Origin: Burkholderiales bacterium
GTDB taxonomy: Bacteria > Pseudomonadota > Gammaproteobacteria > Burkholderiales > Nitrosomonadaceae
Length of the DNA stretch: 64,000 nt
NCBI GenBank assembly: GCA_024235795.1
Contig: JACKLR010000001.1
Location: forward strand, 248,001 to 312,000
Direction: 5' to 3'
Part shown: positions 26,386-35,782 of the stretch, in pieces
Layout: each line of letters starts with the position of its first letter
Numbering within the stretch: position 1 is the stretch's first letter
Position numbers and translations under genes: made by a program
The notes under the pieces: generated by a model
Seen by the model: the letters and a program-made list of their open reading frames with translations, nothing else
Databases searched by the model: none
What the model was told of the DNA's origin: nothing

Positions 26386-27045
26386 CTATTCCATTGAAAC
26401 ACGCAGTGACGCCGCCGTTGCCCAAGGTGAAAATACAAGTGACACAAGCAAAAATGCGCCCAATAATGACAAATGTGCATCATAGCCAAGTCCTGCCATA
26501 TTGGCTTCTACCGCCCCAGCACCAAAAATAAGAACAGGGATATATAATGGCAGCACCAACAAAGAAACCAATACACCACCGCCTCTCAACCCCAGTGTTA
26601 ACGCAGCTCCAATCGCGCCAATCAAACTCAGCACAGGCGTACCAAGCAGCAATGATATCGTAAGAACAAACAACGCATCTGCAGGCAAGTCATACTGAAT
26701 GCCCAAAACCGGCGCCATCAAAACCAGTGGCACGCCTGTGACCAACCAGTGCGCTAATGCTTTACCTAATACCAGGAAGGATAACGATTGTGGCGACAGC
26801 AACATTTGCTCAAGTGTGCCATCAAGATAATCATTGGAAAACAGTCTGCCAAGTGACAGCATCGACGCCAGCAAAGCAGCCACCCAGACAACCCCAGGCG
26901 CCATTGTGCGCAGCATATTCATTTCCGGGCCCACACTCAAAGGAAACAGACTGACTACGATAACAAAAAAAAACAATGTTGTTAAAACATCGGATCTACG
27001 ACGTACTGCCAGCAATAAATCGCGTTGAACTATCCAAAAAAACAT
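26386..27045 (-). CDS. ccmB: Haem exporter membrane subunit CcmB
   Basis: Integral membrane component of the CcmAB transporter, 219 residues with about six helices. Characteristic blocks are RDLLLAVRRRSDV near the N-terminus, APGVVWVAALLASML and LDGTLEQMLLSPQSL. It follows ccmA by four bases. CcmAB uses ATP to drive release of holo-CcmE. Confidence 0.95.
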   Translation of the reverse strand: MFFWIVQRDLLLAVRRRSDVLTTLFFFVIVVSLFPLSVGPEMNMLRTMAPGVVWVAALLASMLSLGRLFSNDYLDGTLEQMLLSPQSLSFLVLGKALAHWLVTGVPLVLMAPVLGIQYDLPADALFVLTISLLLGTPVLSLIGAIGAALTLGLRGGGVLVSLLVLPLYIPVLIFGAGAVEANMAGLGYDAHLSLLGAFLLVSLVFSPWATAASLRVSME

Positions 27046-27049
27046 AATA

Positions 27050-27664
27050 TTATGCCAGTTGCAATTGTATTGTTGAAGCCGCAGTAATGTTGATATCCTG
27101 GTGCGTTGTCAGCACAACCATGCCGCCATTTGTCAGATGTTGATCAAGTAGACCCTGGATAAGCTTAACTGCCATAACATCTAAGGCGGCCAATGGTTCA
27201 TCAAGAATCCACAATTTTGTTTTACTTACCAGTAAACGTGCAAGCGCAACGCGTCTTCGCTGACCCTGTGACAACACTTTTGCAGGCAGAGCCTCTCTTC
27301 CTTCCAAACCCATATGGGCAAGTGCATCGGAAGCTTGTTTTTCGGTTATTTGGATACCTGACAACGCACTGGCTATGCGTAAATTTTCCAGCGCAGTCAG
27401 ATCATCTTTTGTTCCGCTTAAATGGCCGATGTAAGTCAATTCGCTATGATATGCACCAGCGAGCGATTTTATCGCTTCACCATTCCAGGTTATTTCGCCC
27501 ATAGCAGGATTCGATAAACCACATAACATGCGCAACAAACTCGTTTTTCCACTTCCATTTGGTCCATTTACTTGCATCAATCCGCCCGCTTCTACAGTAA
27601 AACTGACCCCTTTAAAAAGCCTGCGGTCACCACGTACACAGGTTAGATCTCTTCCTTGCAACAT
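27050..27664 (-). CDS. ccmA: Haem exporter ATP-binding protein CcmA
   Basis: ABC ATPase of the CcmAB complex, 204 residues. Walker A is NGPNGSGKTSLLR (about 34-46), the signature is LSQGQRRRVALARL, and Walker B is LWILDEPLAALD with the switch His in LTTHQD. First gene of the nine-gene ccm operon on the minus strand. Confidence 0.97.
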   Translation of the reverse strand: MLQGRDLTCVRGDRRLFKGVSFTVEAGGLMQVNGPNGSGKTSLLRMLCGLSNPAMGEITWNGEAIKSLAGAYHSELTYIGHLSGTKDDLTALENLRIASALSGIQITEKQASDALAHMGLEGREALPAKVLSQGQRRRVALARLLVSKTKLWILDEPLAALDVMAVKLIQGLLDQHLTNGGMVVLTTHQDINITAASTIQLQLA

Positions 27665-27666
27665 TG

Positions 27667-27696
27667 TTATTTCGCGAAATAAAACTCGGGATTATA
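27667..27696 (-). promoter_or_regulatory. Probable ccm operon promoter with a palindrome at the transcript start
   Basis: On the minus strand TATAAT (27691-27696) is a good -10 box; the -35 (around 27716-27721, TTGTTA) is weak. Between it and the ccmA ATG lies a perfect 16-base palindrome TTATTTCGCGAAATAA (27667-27682). Its place at the expected start of the transcript and directly before the ribosome site suggests an operator or a start-proximal hairpin. No regulator is identified. Confidence 0.45.
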
Positions 27697-27742
27697 ACGC
27701 ATTAGGCAAGGTCTGTAACAACGTATTACTCAACAACCTAAT

Positions 27743-28705
27743 TCAGTTAAACAATAATTTACCGTGATCCTGGTTAATCAAATATGTATCCGACAATAAC
27801 CGTTTGGGTTTTATGGTACGATCAATCGAAATTTCACCCAATCCCAGAAATAATTGTTGATAATACAAACGTATACTTTTAACGGGCGATGCTTCTTCCA
27901 TCTTATCATTTAATTCTGTTTTTTCAGAAAGAACGCAGCCTTGCAAAATCTTTTTCGCTTCGCTTTTATCCAGTGATAGGGAAGGAAATTCGTTCAAAAT
28001 ACTATCAACAGGCAACAAACAAAAATCACGATTCTCTCTGTTCATTTCCTTGAGCATTTCAAGCGTTCTTGCCTGAGATAAATCAAACAGGCCAATTGAA
28101 CTACGGCGCAGACTTGCCAGATAGGCACAGCCGCAACCTAAAGCCTTACCGATATCCTCTGCCAATGTACGTATATAGGTGCCCGTTCCGCATCGAACCG
28201 TGATCGCCAACTCGTTCGCTAACAATGAATTGACTTTGATTTCATAAATATGCACAAATCGCGGTTTACGTTCTACGGATTTGCCCTCGCGGGCATAAGC
28301 GTATAACGGTTTTCCCTGATATTTTAATGCACTGTGCATCGGAGGGATTTGCTGAATTGTTCCAACAAACTGTCTTAGAACAGTTTCGCAGTATCGGTCC
28401 GTCAATCTCACAACATCGATATCCGACAATTTTACAATTTCACCTTCAGCATCACCTGTTGTACTCTTGAAGCCCAACCGTATAATTGCCTCATAGGTTT
28501 TACTGGCATTTAATAATATTGAAGTGAACTTGGTCGCTTCACCCATACAAATTGGCAACATACCCGTTGCCATGGGATCCAGGGTGCCCGTATGACCTGA
28601 TTTTGCCGCTGCGTATAAATATTTGGCTTTTTGTAGGGCTTGATTTGAAGAAAGGCCATATGGCTTATCCAATAGCAACACACCGCTGATACAACGTTTA
28701 GCCAT
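27743..28705 (-). CDS. truB: tRNA pseudouridine-55 synthase
   Basis: Makes pseudouridine 55 in the T-loop of tRNAs. The catalytic Asp is in GHTGTLDPMATGMLP near residue 43. LLLDKPYGLSSN at the N-terminus and RCGTGTYIRTLAEDIG are family blocks. The C-terminal part (from about 230) is a PUA-like region that is divergent. Last gene of the rimP-nusA-infB-rbfA-truB cluster, the classical order. Confidence 0.96.
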   Translation of the reverse strand: MAKRCISGVLLLDKPYGLSSNQALQKAKYLYAAAKSGHTGTLDPMATGMLPICMGEATKFTSILLNASKTYEAIIRLGFKSTTGDAEGEIVKLSDIDVVRLTDRYCETVLRQFVGTIQQIPPMHSALKYQGKPLYAYAREGKSVERKPRFVHIYEIKVNSLLANELAITVRCGTGTYIRTLAEDIGKALGCGCAYLASLRRSSIGLFDLSQARTLEMLKEMNRENRDFCLLPVDSILNEFPSLSLDKSEAKKILQGCVLSEKTELNDKMEEASPVKSIRLYYQQLFLGLGEISIDRTIKPKRLLSDTYLINQDHGKLLFN

Positions 28706-28789
28706 ATAAAAGGAAATAAATTATATTCTGAAAATGTTGCGCTGTCGTTAAATCACAGTTAATTTCAGAATTGATTTATTTTTCAGATA

Positions 28790-29158
28790 TTAAGTATTAT
28801 TTTTGTTTTCTTGCGCAACCGCTTCATCAATCAGCTTTGATAAATAAGCCCCATTTTCCACGGATTTATCGTATACAAAAATCAATTGCGGCACAACGCG
28901 TAATTTTATTCTTTTAGACAAGCTTGTTCTAAGAAACCCATTTGCCTTTTCCAGCCCTTTTTCGACCTGAATATTGCGTTCTTGATCACCTAATGTCGTG
29001 TAAAAAACCTTGGCGTAAGCATAGTCACGGGTTACCTCCACTGCAGTTACCGTAACTTGATCAATTCGCGGATCCTTGATTTCGTGATGCAACAGATCAG
29101 CAAGCTCACGTTGGATTTGATCGGCAACACGCAGTGAACGGGAAAAATCTTTGGGCAT
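28790..29158 (-). CDS. rbfA: Ribosome-binding factor A
   Basis: Late 30S assembly factor with a type II KH fold, 122 residues. RSLRVADQIQRELADLLHHEIKDPR at the start and VTRDYAYAKVFYTTLG are diagnostic, with LRVVPQLIFVYDKS in the last strand. It sits 32 bases after infB and 84 before truB. Confidence 0.96.
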   Translation of the reverse strand: MPKDFSRSLRVADQIQRELADLLHHEIKDPRIDQVTVTAVEVTRDYAYAKVFYTTLGDQERNIQVEKGLEKANGFLRTSLSKRIKLRVVPQLIFVYDKSVENGAYLSKLIDEAVAQENKNNT

Positions 29159-29190
29159 TATGATTCAATCGGCGGAACGGTCTAAGCGGG

Positions 29191-31908
29191 CTAGATTGTA
29201 CGCATCGTTTCAATAATTTCATAGGCTTCCAATTGGTCGCCCACTTGCAAGTCATTGTAATTTTTTAGAGAAATCCCGCATTCAAAACCTTCCCTAACTT
29301 CTTTTACATCGTCTTTAAATCGTTTTAAAGAATCCAGTTCACAATTGTGGATAACTTTACCGTCTCGCAGCACCCTTATCAATGAATTTCTTTTTACAAT
29401 ACCTTCCAAAACATAACATCCTGCAACCACGCCGACTTTTGGAATACGATAGACTTCTCGTATATCGACAAGTCCAAGAATGTTTTCTTTTCGTTCAGGT
29501 GCCATCATGCCTGATAACGCAGCCTTGACTTCATCAACTGCATCATAAATCACATTGTAGTAGCGCACGTCTACGCCACTCGATGCAATCAATTTACGTG
29601 CACCGGCATCTGCACGCACATTAAAACCAATCACAACAGCTTTCGATGCCAACGATAAATTAATATCCGATTCTATGATCGCGCCTACACCGCTATGGAT
29701 TATATTTACTTTAACTTCATCGGTTGAAAGTTTAAGCAATGCATGCGCCAACGCTTCACAAGAACCCTGCACATCGGCCTTAATAATCAGGGAAAGTACC
29801 TTAACGTCTTCCTGCTGTTCAAAAATATTTTCAAGTTTCGCTGCCTGGAGCTTGGCTAGTTTAACGTCACGATATTTGCCTTGACGGAAAAGCGCAATTT
29901 CTCTCGCTTTACGCTCATCATCCAGGGCAATCACTACGTCTCCGGCATCGGGCACTTCTGACAAACCGTGTATTTCAACGGGAATTGAGGTGCTTGCTTG
30001 TTTAATTTGCTTGCCGTCTTCATCACTCATAGCGCGCACTTTACCAAAAACGGCGCCCGCTAAAAGCACATCACCACGTTTTAGCGTTCCCGATTGAACC
30101 AAAATCGTTGCGACAGGACCACGGCCTTTATCCAAACGTGACTCAATGACTACACCTCTAGCAGACGTTTTCTTGGGCGCCTTGAGTTCCAAAACCTCAG
30201 CCTGCAACAAAATTCCTTCTAGCAATGCATCAATACCCTGGCCTGTTTTGGCTGAGACTTCAATAAACATGGTGTCTCCACCCCAGTCTTCCGGCACTAC
30301 ATCATTTGCAACAAGCTCCTGTTTGATTTTTTCAACATTGGCTTCGGGCTTGTCAATTTTATTTACGGCAACAATTAAGGGAATACCAGCTGCTTTTGCA
30401 TGATGAATCGCCTCAACTGTTTGAGGCATTACACCATCATCAGCCGCAACGACCAACACAACGATATCAGTAATTTTTGTACCGCGCGCGCGCATTGCGG
30501 TAAACGCTTCATGACCAGGTGTATCCAAAAACGTAATCATGCCATGATCGGTCTCAACATGGTACGCGCCAATATGTTGTGTAATGCCTCCCGCTTCGCC
30601 GCCGGCCACACGCGAGCGGCGAATATAATCCAGTAAGGACGTTTTCCCGTGATCTACGTGACCCATTACCGTAACAACCGGAGCACGCGGCTCCATTTCC
30701 GCTTCGGCTATCAGTGATTCAGTATCAGCCAGAAAAGCTTCGGGACTATCCAACGCGGCATATTTTGCGACATGCCCCATTTCTTCAACGACAATCATTG
30801 CTGTTTCCTGATCAAGCATTTGATTAATCGTAACCATACTACCCATATTCATAAGAATTTTGATAATATCAGCCGCTTTTACCGACATTTTTTGGGCAAG
30901 CGCACCGACTGAAATAGTTTCTGGCACAATTATTTCCCGAATAATCGGCTCAGTAGGCGCTAAAAACCCATGTTCTTTCTTTGCATCAGTTGCTGCTGAT
31001 TTAGACTGCTTTTCGCGGCGAGCGCGCCACCCTTGACTTCCTGGTATTTCATCGTGTGTTTTGACACCCCGTTTACGAACACCATCTTCTTTCCAGGTGG
31101 CATGTTTTCCCTGCTTTTTTTTCTTTTCAGGTTTATCAGTTTTTTCAGATTTAGTTTCCTGTTTTGTAGTGGATTTAAGTACAGCAGCTTCACCAGGCTG
31201 CTTTATTTGAACTGAATCCACTTTTTTCAAAGGCTCAGTCTGGGGCTGTTGATCCTGAGTCACCTTCTCGACAGAAATTATTTTCTTATCAACTTTTTTT
31301 GCATCATCACCCACTTCAACGGATTGTTTTTCAGCAGTAGTTGTCTGTACCGATGCTTCAGCGACTGATTCCTGTTTAGCGATTTCTACAGCCGCAACTT
31401 CAGTTTTATGCTTTTCTTCCTCTACTGCCTCAGGCGTTTTACGCGCTTGTTTACGTTTAATTTCTGCCGTTTGACGCGCAATTAATTCTGCCTGCTTTCT
31501 TGCCTCTTCTTCTCGTAATGCTTGTTGTTCGGGATCAATAATGGGTTCTACGATACGTGGCTTTGTTTTAATCTCAGCTTTTGTTGCGTTACTTTCACCG
31601 CCTTCATCAATTGGCGGTTTAGTAAATACGCGTCTTTTTCTCACTTCAACCTGAATAGTGCGCGCCCTACCCATGCTATCTGATTTGCGTATTTCTGAAG
31701 TTTGGCGACGTGTTAAAGTAACCTTGTTTTTTGTTTCTTTAGCACCATGTGTTTTCCTTAAATAATCAAGTAACCGGGCTTTATCCTGTTCAGTAAGATC
31801 ATCTTCCGCCAACAATTTGTTAACGCCAGCCGCCTGCAGTTGCTCCAACAAAACTGTCGGTAACAATCCAAGTTCATTAGCAAATTGTTTTACACTTGTT
31901 TGCGCCAT
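29191..31908 (-). CDS. infB: Translation initiation factor IF-2
   Basis: GTPase that places initiator tRNA on the 30S subunit, 905 residues. The N-terminus has two IF2-N modules (1-60 and about 320-375), separated by a long charged Lys/Glu/Gln-rich linker. The G domain starts near residue 405: GHVDHGKTS (G1), DTPGHEAF (G3) and NKIDKPEAN (G4). The C-terminal domains include GFNVRADAGARKLI and end at ETMRTI. Its initiator tRNA substrate is encoded about 3 kb away in this window. Confidence 0.97.
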   Translation of the reverse strand: MAQTSVKQFANELGLLPTVLLEQLQAAGVNKLLAEDDLTEQDKARLLDYLRKTHGAKETKNKVTLTRRQTSEIRKSDSMGRARTIQVEVRKRRVFTKPPIDEGGESNATKAEIKTKPRIVEPIIDPEQQALREEEARKQAELIARQTAEIKRKQARKTPEAVEEEKHKTEVAAVEIAKQESVAEASVQTTTAEKQSVEVGDDAKKVDKKIISVEKVTQDQQPQTEPLKKVDSVQIKQPGEAAVLKSTTKQETKSEKTDKPEKKKKQGKHATWKEDGVRKRGVKTHDEIPGSQGWRARREKQSKSAATDAKKEHGFLAPTEPIIREIIVPETISVGALAQKMSVKAADIIKILMNMGSMVTINQMLDQETAMIVVEEMGHVAKYAALDSPEAFLADTESLIAEAEMEPRAPVVTVMGHVDHGKTSLLDYIRRSRVAGGEAGGITQHIGAYHVETDHGMITFLDTPGHEAFTAMRARGTKITDIVVLVVAADDGVMPQTVEAIHHAKAAGIPLIVAVNKIDKPEANVEKIKQELVANDVVPEDWGGDTMFIEVSAKTGQGIDALLEGILLQAEVLELKAPKKTSARGVVIESRLDKGRGPVATILVQSGTLKRGDVLLAGAVFGKVRAMSDEDGKQIKQASTSIPVEIHGLSEVPDAGDVVIALDDERKAREIALFRQGKYRDVKLAKLQAAKLENIFEQQEDVKVLSLIIKADVQGSCEALAHALLKLSTDEVKVNIIHSGVGAIIESDINLSLASKAVVIGFNVRADAGARKLIASSGVDVRYYNVIYDAVDEVKAALSGMMAPERKENILGLVDIREVYRIPKVGVVAGCYVLEGIVKRNSLIRVLRDGKVIHNCELDSLKRFKDDVKEVREGFECGISLKNYNDLQVGDQLEAYEIIETMRTI

Positions 31909-32016
31909 TTATAACCTTCCAAACCATTCAATACACTAAATAAAAACAATGCAATTAGAGTTAACTGCAGATATTTTTCAAAATCAATTCACTTGATCCG
32001 CTTATTATTTAATACG

Positions 32017-33489
32017 CTAAACAAACCAAGGCTCGCGTGCCTTAATGATCAATTTGTTCGCGCGCTCAATGTCCATTCCAGTTATTTCCACTAGATCGTC
32101 AGCAGCCAGATCGGCCAAATCCGCCAGATTATAGATTCCCTTCGCTGCTAATACACGCACAGTTTCGACGTCCATCCCTTCTAAGGACAACAAATCTTCC
32201 GCCACATTTTCTACTTTTTCTTCATTGGCAATTGCATCTGTTAACAATGCATTACGTGCACGTTCACGTATTTCATTGACCGTTTCCTCATCCAATGATT
32301 CAATCTCAAGCATTTCGTTTAAAGGAACATAAGCAACTTCCTCAAGCGTAACAAATCCTTCGTGTACTAATATTTCAGCAATGTCTTGGTCAACGTCCAA
32401 TTTGTCCATAAAAAGCTGCATAATGACCATCGCTTCTTGTTCATGTTTTGTTTGCGATTCTTCCTCAGTCATGATATTGAGGTCCCAGCCGGTCAATTCA
32501 GATGCCAACCGTACGTTCTGTCCTCCGCGGCCAATAGCCTGAGCAAGATTGTCTTCATCGACCACTATTTCCATACTATGCTTTTCTTCATCGACCATGA
32601 TACTACTAATCTCAGCAGGTGCCAGCGCATTGATAATATAAGTAGCAGGATCTTCAGACCAAAGGATAATATCAACTCGCTCACCCGACAACTCACTGAT
32701 AACCGATTGCACCCGAGAACCGCGCATACCTACACAGGTTCCAATAGGGTCAACTCGTTGATCATTCGATTTTACGGCAATCTTTGCACGCGAACCGGGA
32801 TCTCTGGCTGCCGCCTTGATTTCCAGGATGCCTTCTTCAATTTCCGGCACCTCAAGCTCAAATAACTTTACTAAAAATTCCGGTGTAATACGTGAAAGCT
32901 TTAACTGCGGGCCTCTCGCCGCTCTATCCACTTTATAGAGATAAGCGCGAACACGGTCTCCAATGCGAAGGTTTTCTTTTGGAATCATATGATCTCGTGG
33001 CAATTCCGCTTCTACTCGCCCCGATTCAACGATCGCATTTCCTCGTTCCATGCGCTTTATCGTTCCTGTTACCAGGTAATCTCCTCGCTCAAGAAAATCA
33101 TTGAGTGTCTGCTCACGTTCTGCATCACGTATTTTTTGAAAAATAACTTGTTTGGCTGCTTGTGCACCAATCCGACCAAATTCAATCGGCTCCAATGGCT
33201 GTTCGATAAAGTCACCCTGCTGGATATCAGCATTAATTTTTTTGGCCTCGGTAAATGAAATTTGACGAGACTGTTCCTCAACAGCGTCATCTTCAACCAC
33301 TAGCCAACGACGATACGATTCATAGTCTCCAGATTTTCTATCAATGGAGACCCTTGTATCGACATCTTCGTGAAATCTTTTTTTTGTTGCAGAAGATAAT
33401 GCCATTTCTAATGCTGTAAAAACAATTTCCTTTTCTACAGATTTTTCACGCGCCAACGCATCAACCAACAATAAAATCTCGCGGCTCAT
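32017..33489 (-). CDS. nusA: Transcription termination/antitermination factor NusA
   Basis: RNA polymerase-associated factor, 490 residues. Order of domains: N-terminal polymerase-binding domain (1-130), S1 domain (about 135-200, GDYLVTGTIKRMERGNAIV), two KH domains (PIGTCVGMRGSRVQ and LAQAIGRGGQNVRLA), and two acidic helix-hairpin-helix repeats at the C-terminus (LLSLEGMDVETVRVLAAKG). Full-length gammaproteobacterial-like architecture. 26 bases after rimP. Confidence 0.97.
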   Translation of the reverse strand: MSREILLLVDALAREKSVEKEIVFTALEMALSSATKKRFHEDVDTRVSIDRKSGDYESYRRWLVVEDDAVEEQSRQISFTEAKKINADIQQGDFIEQPLEPIEFGRIGAQAAKQVIFQKIRDAEREQTLNDFLERGDYLVTGTIKRMERGNAIVESGRVEAELPRDHMIPKENLRIGDRVRAYLYKVDRAARGPQLKLSRITPEFLVKLFELEVPEIEEGILEIKAAARDPGSRAKIAVKSNDQRVDPIGTCVGMRGSRVQSVISELSGERVDIILWSEDPATYIINALAPAEISSIMVDEEKHSMEIVVDEDNLAQAIGRGGQNVRLASELTGWDLNIMTEEESQTKHEQEAMVIMQLFMDKLDVDQDIAEILVHEGFVTLEEVAYVPLNEMLEIESLDEETVNEIRERARNALLTDAIANEEKVENVAEDLLSLEGMDVETVRVLAAKGIYNLADLADLAADDLVEITGMDIERANKLIIKAREPWFV

Positions 33490-33515
33490 AGTCCTCCAGT
33501 CAAATTTTTAATTGC

Positions 33516-33944
33516 TTACAATTTTGGAACCAAACGAGCCTTTCCAATATTGCGCATATCAAGGTCAAACAATTTTCCTTCGACTTCAAGTTTTAAAATG
33601 CCATCATTAACTTCCCGCAAAACTCCCACAAAATTTCTTTGCCCCTGTATTGGAACACGTAGTTTCAATTTTATCATTTCCCCTACAAAACGGAGGAAAT
33701 CACTTTCTTTTTTTAGCGGCCTGTCTAATCCAGGCGAAGATACTTCAAGCCGGCCATAATCGATATTCTCTGCGGCCAGCAACCGGCTCAAATGGTTGCT
33801 GATTTCGACACAGTCATCAATCGTAATGCCACCTTCCTTGTCAACAAATACTCTGATCAATTTGCCACGTGACAATTGCTCAACATCAACCAACTCATAC
33901 CCCATTCCGGTAAGAGTTAATTCTAGCAATTCTTCAAGTACCAT
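33516..33944 (-). CDS. rimP: Ribosome maturation factor RimP
   Basis: 30S assembly factor, about 142 residues from the ATG at 33944 (MVLEELLELTLTGMGYEL), which has GAGG upstream. A longer frame from 34007 would run through a terminator-like hairpin and adds residues foreign to the family. Visible family blocks are GYELVDVEQLSRGKLIRVFVDKEGG (split by the beta-turn) and SSPGLDRPLKKESDF. Promoter-proximal gene of the nusA-infB cluster. Confidence 0.94.
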   Translation of the reverse strand: MVLEELLELTLTGMGYELVDVEQLSRGKLIRVFVDKEGGITIDDCVEISNHLSRLLAAENIDYGRLEVSSPGLDRPLKKESDFLRFVGEMIKLKLRVPIQGQRNFVGVLREVNDGILKLEVEGKLFDLDMRNIGKARLVPKL

Positions 33945-33959
33945 AGCCTCAACACAAAT

Positions 33960-33983
33960 AAAAAATGGGCTGACAAAGCCCAT
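33960..33983 (-). terminator. Terminator-like hairpin in the rimP leader (possible attenuator)
   Basis: On the minus strand a 7-base stem ATGGGCT/AGCCCAT with a 5-base loop is followed by six U residues. It ends only about 16 bases before the rimP start codon. A terminator in this place would control the whole rimP-nusA-infB cluster. Attenuator-like leader structures before rimP have been described in other proteobacteria; equivalence is inferred. Confidence 0.6.
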
Positions 33984-34271
33984 CAATTTAATTGCAAATT
34001 TTATCAAATATTTAAAAAATAGGGAATATCTATTGATTATTTAGTTGCAATATAAATTAAGCCAACATAAAATTTTTAAAAATAGTTAGTGTTGAATATT
34101 AATGTTATGACAAATTGCACTGAACGTGTACACAGTTGAATCAGATTACCACGCGACCGAATTAAACCTATGGATTAATCAGTAATAGATATTTACAGTG
34201 TTTAGAGATTAAGACTAGCAAATAAGCAAATAAGAAGTTTTTACATCAATAACATTTCAGGAATAAATACC

Positions 34272-34781
34272 ATGGCAAATGCGACCAGAACTTCGATAAG
34301 AAATTCTCTTTTCAATACGATTATTATTTCAAATGTTATTTTACTTTTTCTTTTATCGATACCGCTACATGCAGAACAAATCGGCAGCGTCTCTACCAAG
34401 TTCAAGCTTCTTGGTGCTAATGATAAAATAGTTATAGAAGCATTTGATGACCCAGATATTAAAGGTGCGACCTGTTACCTCAGCAGAGCAAAAACCGGTG
34501 GCGTTAGTGGTGCTGTGGGCATTGCCGAGGACACATCCGATGCTTCCATAGCGTGCAGGCAAGTTGGTCCGATCACACTTCCTGCAGAAATAAAAAATGG
34601 CGACGCTGATGGCGATGAAGTTTTTAAAAAAAGCACATCTTTATTATTTAAGTCTCTACAAGTTGTGCGTTTTTACGACCCAAAAAGAAATGTACTTATT
34701 TATCTAACCTATAGTGACCGTATTATCGAAGGCTCGCCAAAAAACAGTATTTCAACCATCCCTATAATGCCTTGGCGCTAA
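34272..34781 (+). CDS. creA: CreA family periplasmic protein
   Basis: A 169-residue exported protein of unknown function. The signal peptide ends near PLHAEQ (residue 35). The mature domain has the CreA hallmarks VSTKFKLLGANDKIVIEAFDDP, GVTCYLSRAKTGG-like GATCYLSRAKTGG, the DASIACRQVGPI segment and SLQVVRFYDPKRN. Two conserved Cys could form a disulfide. Stand-alone gene upstream of tRNA-fMet; the ribosome site is CAGGAA. Confidence 0.9.
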   Translation: MANATRTSIRNSLFNTIIISNVILLFLLSIPLHAEQIGSVSTKFKLLGANDKIVIEAFDDPDIKGATCYLSRAKTGGVSGAVGIAEDTSDASIACRQVGPITLPAEIKNGDADGDEVFKKSTSLLFKSLQVVRFYDPKRNVLIYLTYSDRIIEGSPKNSISTIPIMPWR

Positions 34782-34892
34782 GCGACAGTACCAATCCAAG
34801 CTGAAGGCAATTGGAATCTTCAACGATTTATAGATTGATCAATAAGATGCTTGCTTGATTGTACATTTCAACAATTGTCGGGCAAATTGAGT

Positions 34893-34898
34893 TATAAT
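34893..34898 (+). promoter_or_regulatory. -10 box of the tRNA-fMet promoter
   Basis: A consensus TATAAT lies 14 bases before the mature tRNA 5' end. No good -35 is seen at the right distance (ACAATT at 34871-34876 is the nearest). Confidence 0.5.
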
Positions 34899-34912
34899 GC
34901 CTTCTTATCAGA

Positions 34913-34989
<77 letters not shown>

Positions 34990-34997
34990 ATATAATC

Positions 34998-35033
34998 AAC
35001 CACTTATAGTATAAATGCTTAAGTGGTTTTTTA
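34998..35033 (+). terminator. Rho-independent terminator after tRNA-fMet
   Basis: AACCACTTA (34998-35006) pairs with TAAGTGGTT (35020-35028) and a run of T follows. It lies 9 bases beyond the tRNA end, inside the island side of the junction, so the element appears to supply the terminator of the tRNA. Confidence 0.7.
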
Positions 35034-35077
35034 TTGCCTTTAAAAAATGTAACGAGATTTGTAAGCAGATTTTTAAA

Positions 35078-35101
35078 ATAAAAAACCCGCCGAAGCGGGT
35101 T
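35078..35101 (-). terminator. Terminator of the hicBA operon
   Basis: Read on the minus strand, AACCCGC, loop TTCG, GCGGGTT is followed by a T-rich run. It lies 18 bases after the hicA stop codon. Confidence 0.75.
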
Positions 35102-35118
35102 GGTTTGGTGTAGTGTGT

Positions 35119-35361
35119 CTACTTATTTAAAGCAGCGTAAAACTCTTTCTTAGTTACGCCAGCTTGTTTAGCCATTGAACTTATCAAATCTTGCGTGAAT
35201 GGTTGCTTTGGACAATCGATAGTTACTTTGAAAAACCCCCTGGAATCATTCCTAACCCATTGTTCGTGTGAGGTTCCTTTTTGACTTCTAAATTCAAATC
35301 CTAAATTTTTCAATATTTTTTTAACTTGTTTGCACGTTAGCGGGTAATATTTCCCGCTCAT
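35119..35361 (-). CDS. hicA: HicA-type toxin
   Basis: An 80-residue HicA-like mRNA interferase with a double-stranded RNA-binding-like fold. LTCKQVKKILKNLGFEFRSQKGTSHEQW carries the Gly and catalytic His region (GTSHEQW). Its ATG overlaps the hicB stop as TAATG. The order hicB then hicA is the reverse of the classical E. coli operon but occurs elsewhere. Cargo of island 1, probably stabilising it. Confidence 0.88.
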   Translation of the reverse strand: MSGKYYPLTCKQVKKILKNLGFEFRSQKGTSHEQWVRNDSRGFFKVTIDCPKQPFTQDLISSMAKQAGVTKKEFYAALNK

Positions 35362-35693
35362 TAGTGCGCGTAATTTTGTGGCACCAATGGAATTGTTTCT
35401 TTAAATAATGTGTGCAACTCACTCTTAAGTCTGCCTATACTGTGCAGTATTTTGTAATAATGATATGTTGCTATCTGTTTTATAGGAGCTTTGCGATTCA
35501 GCAAATATTCTGCATGTTCTCTATCTATAGTTAATGCTTCAGTGACATAATCGGCAATCATAAGGTGTAATTTTCCCTGAGCATCAGCTAAAGTATCACC
35601 TTGTGCGGACAAACACAGATCAATACAAAAAGCCTGCCATTGATCGCCGTCTTTGTTTGCATAACAACGCACCAATAACTCAATTGGTTTCAT
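35361..35693 (-). CDS. hicB: HicB-type antitoxin
   Basis: A 110-residue antitoxin with the partially degraded RNase H-like HicB domain (IELLVRCYANKDGDQWQAFC, SAQGDTLADAQGKLHLMI). I see no clear C-terminal DNA-binding helix set, so autoregulation is uncertain. The ATG has an AGGAGGAG ribosome site. Coupled to hicA by a one-base overlap. Confidence 0.8.
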   Translation of the reverse strand: MKPIELLVRCYANKDGDQWQAFCIDLCLSAQGDTLADAQGKLHLMIADYVTEALTIDREHAEYLLNRKAPIKQIATYHYYKILHSIGRLKSELHTLFKETIPLVPQNYAH

Positions 35694-35782
35694 TTCTCCT
35701 CCTGTTACTGCAATGTATTGTTTTAATTATTATCGGAAAAATATAAATTTTCTATATCATACAATATTTTTTGTAGTGTTAA

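Noticed and set aside
32386..32865. 159-codon plus-strand frame
   Set aside because: Antisense to nusA KH and S1 regions; composition is that of a shadow frame.
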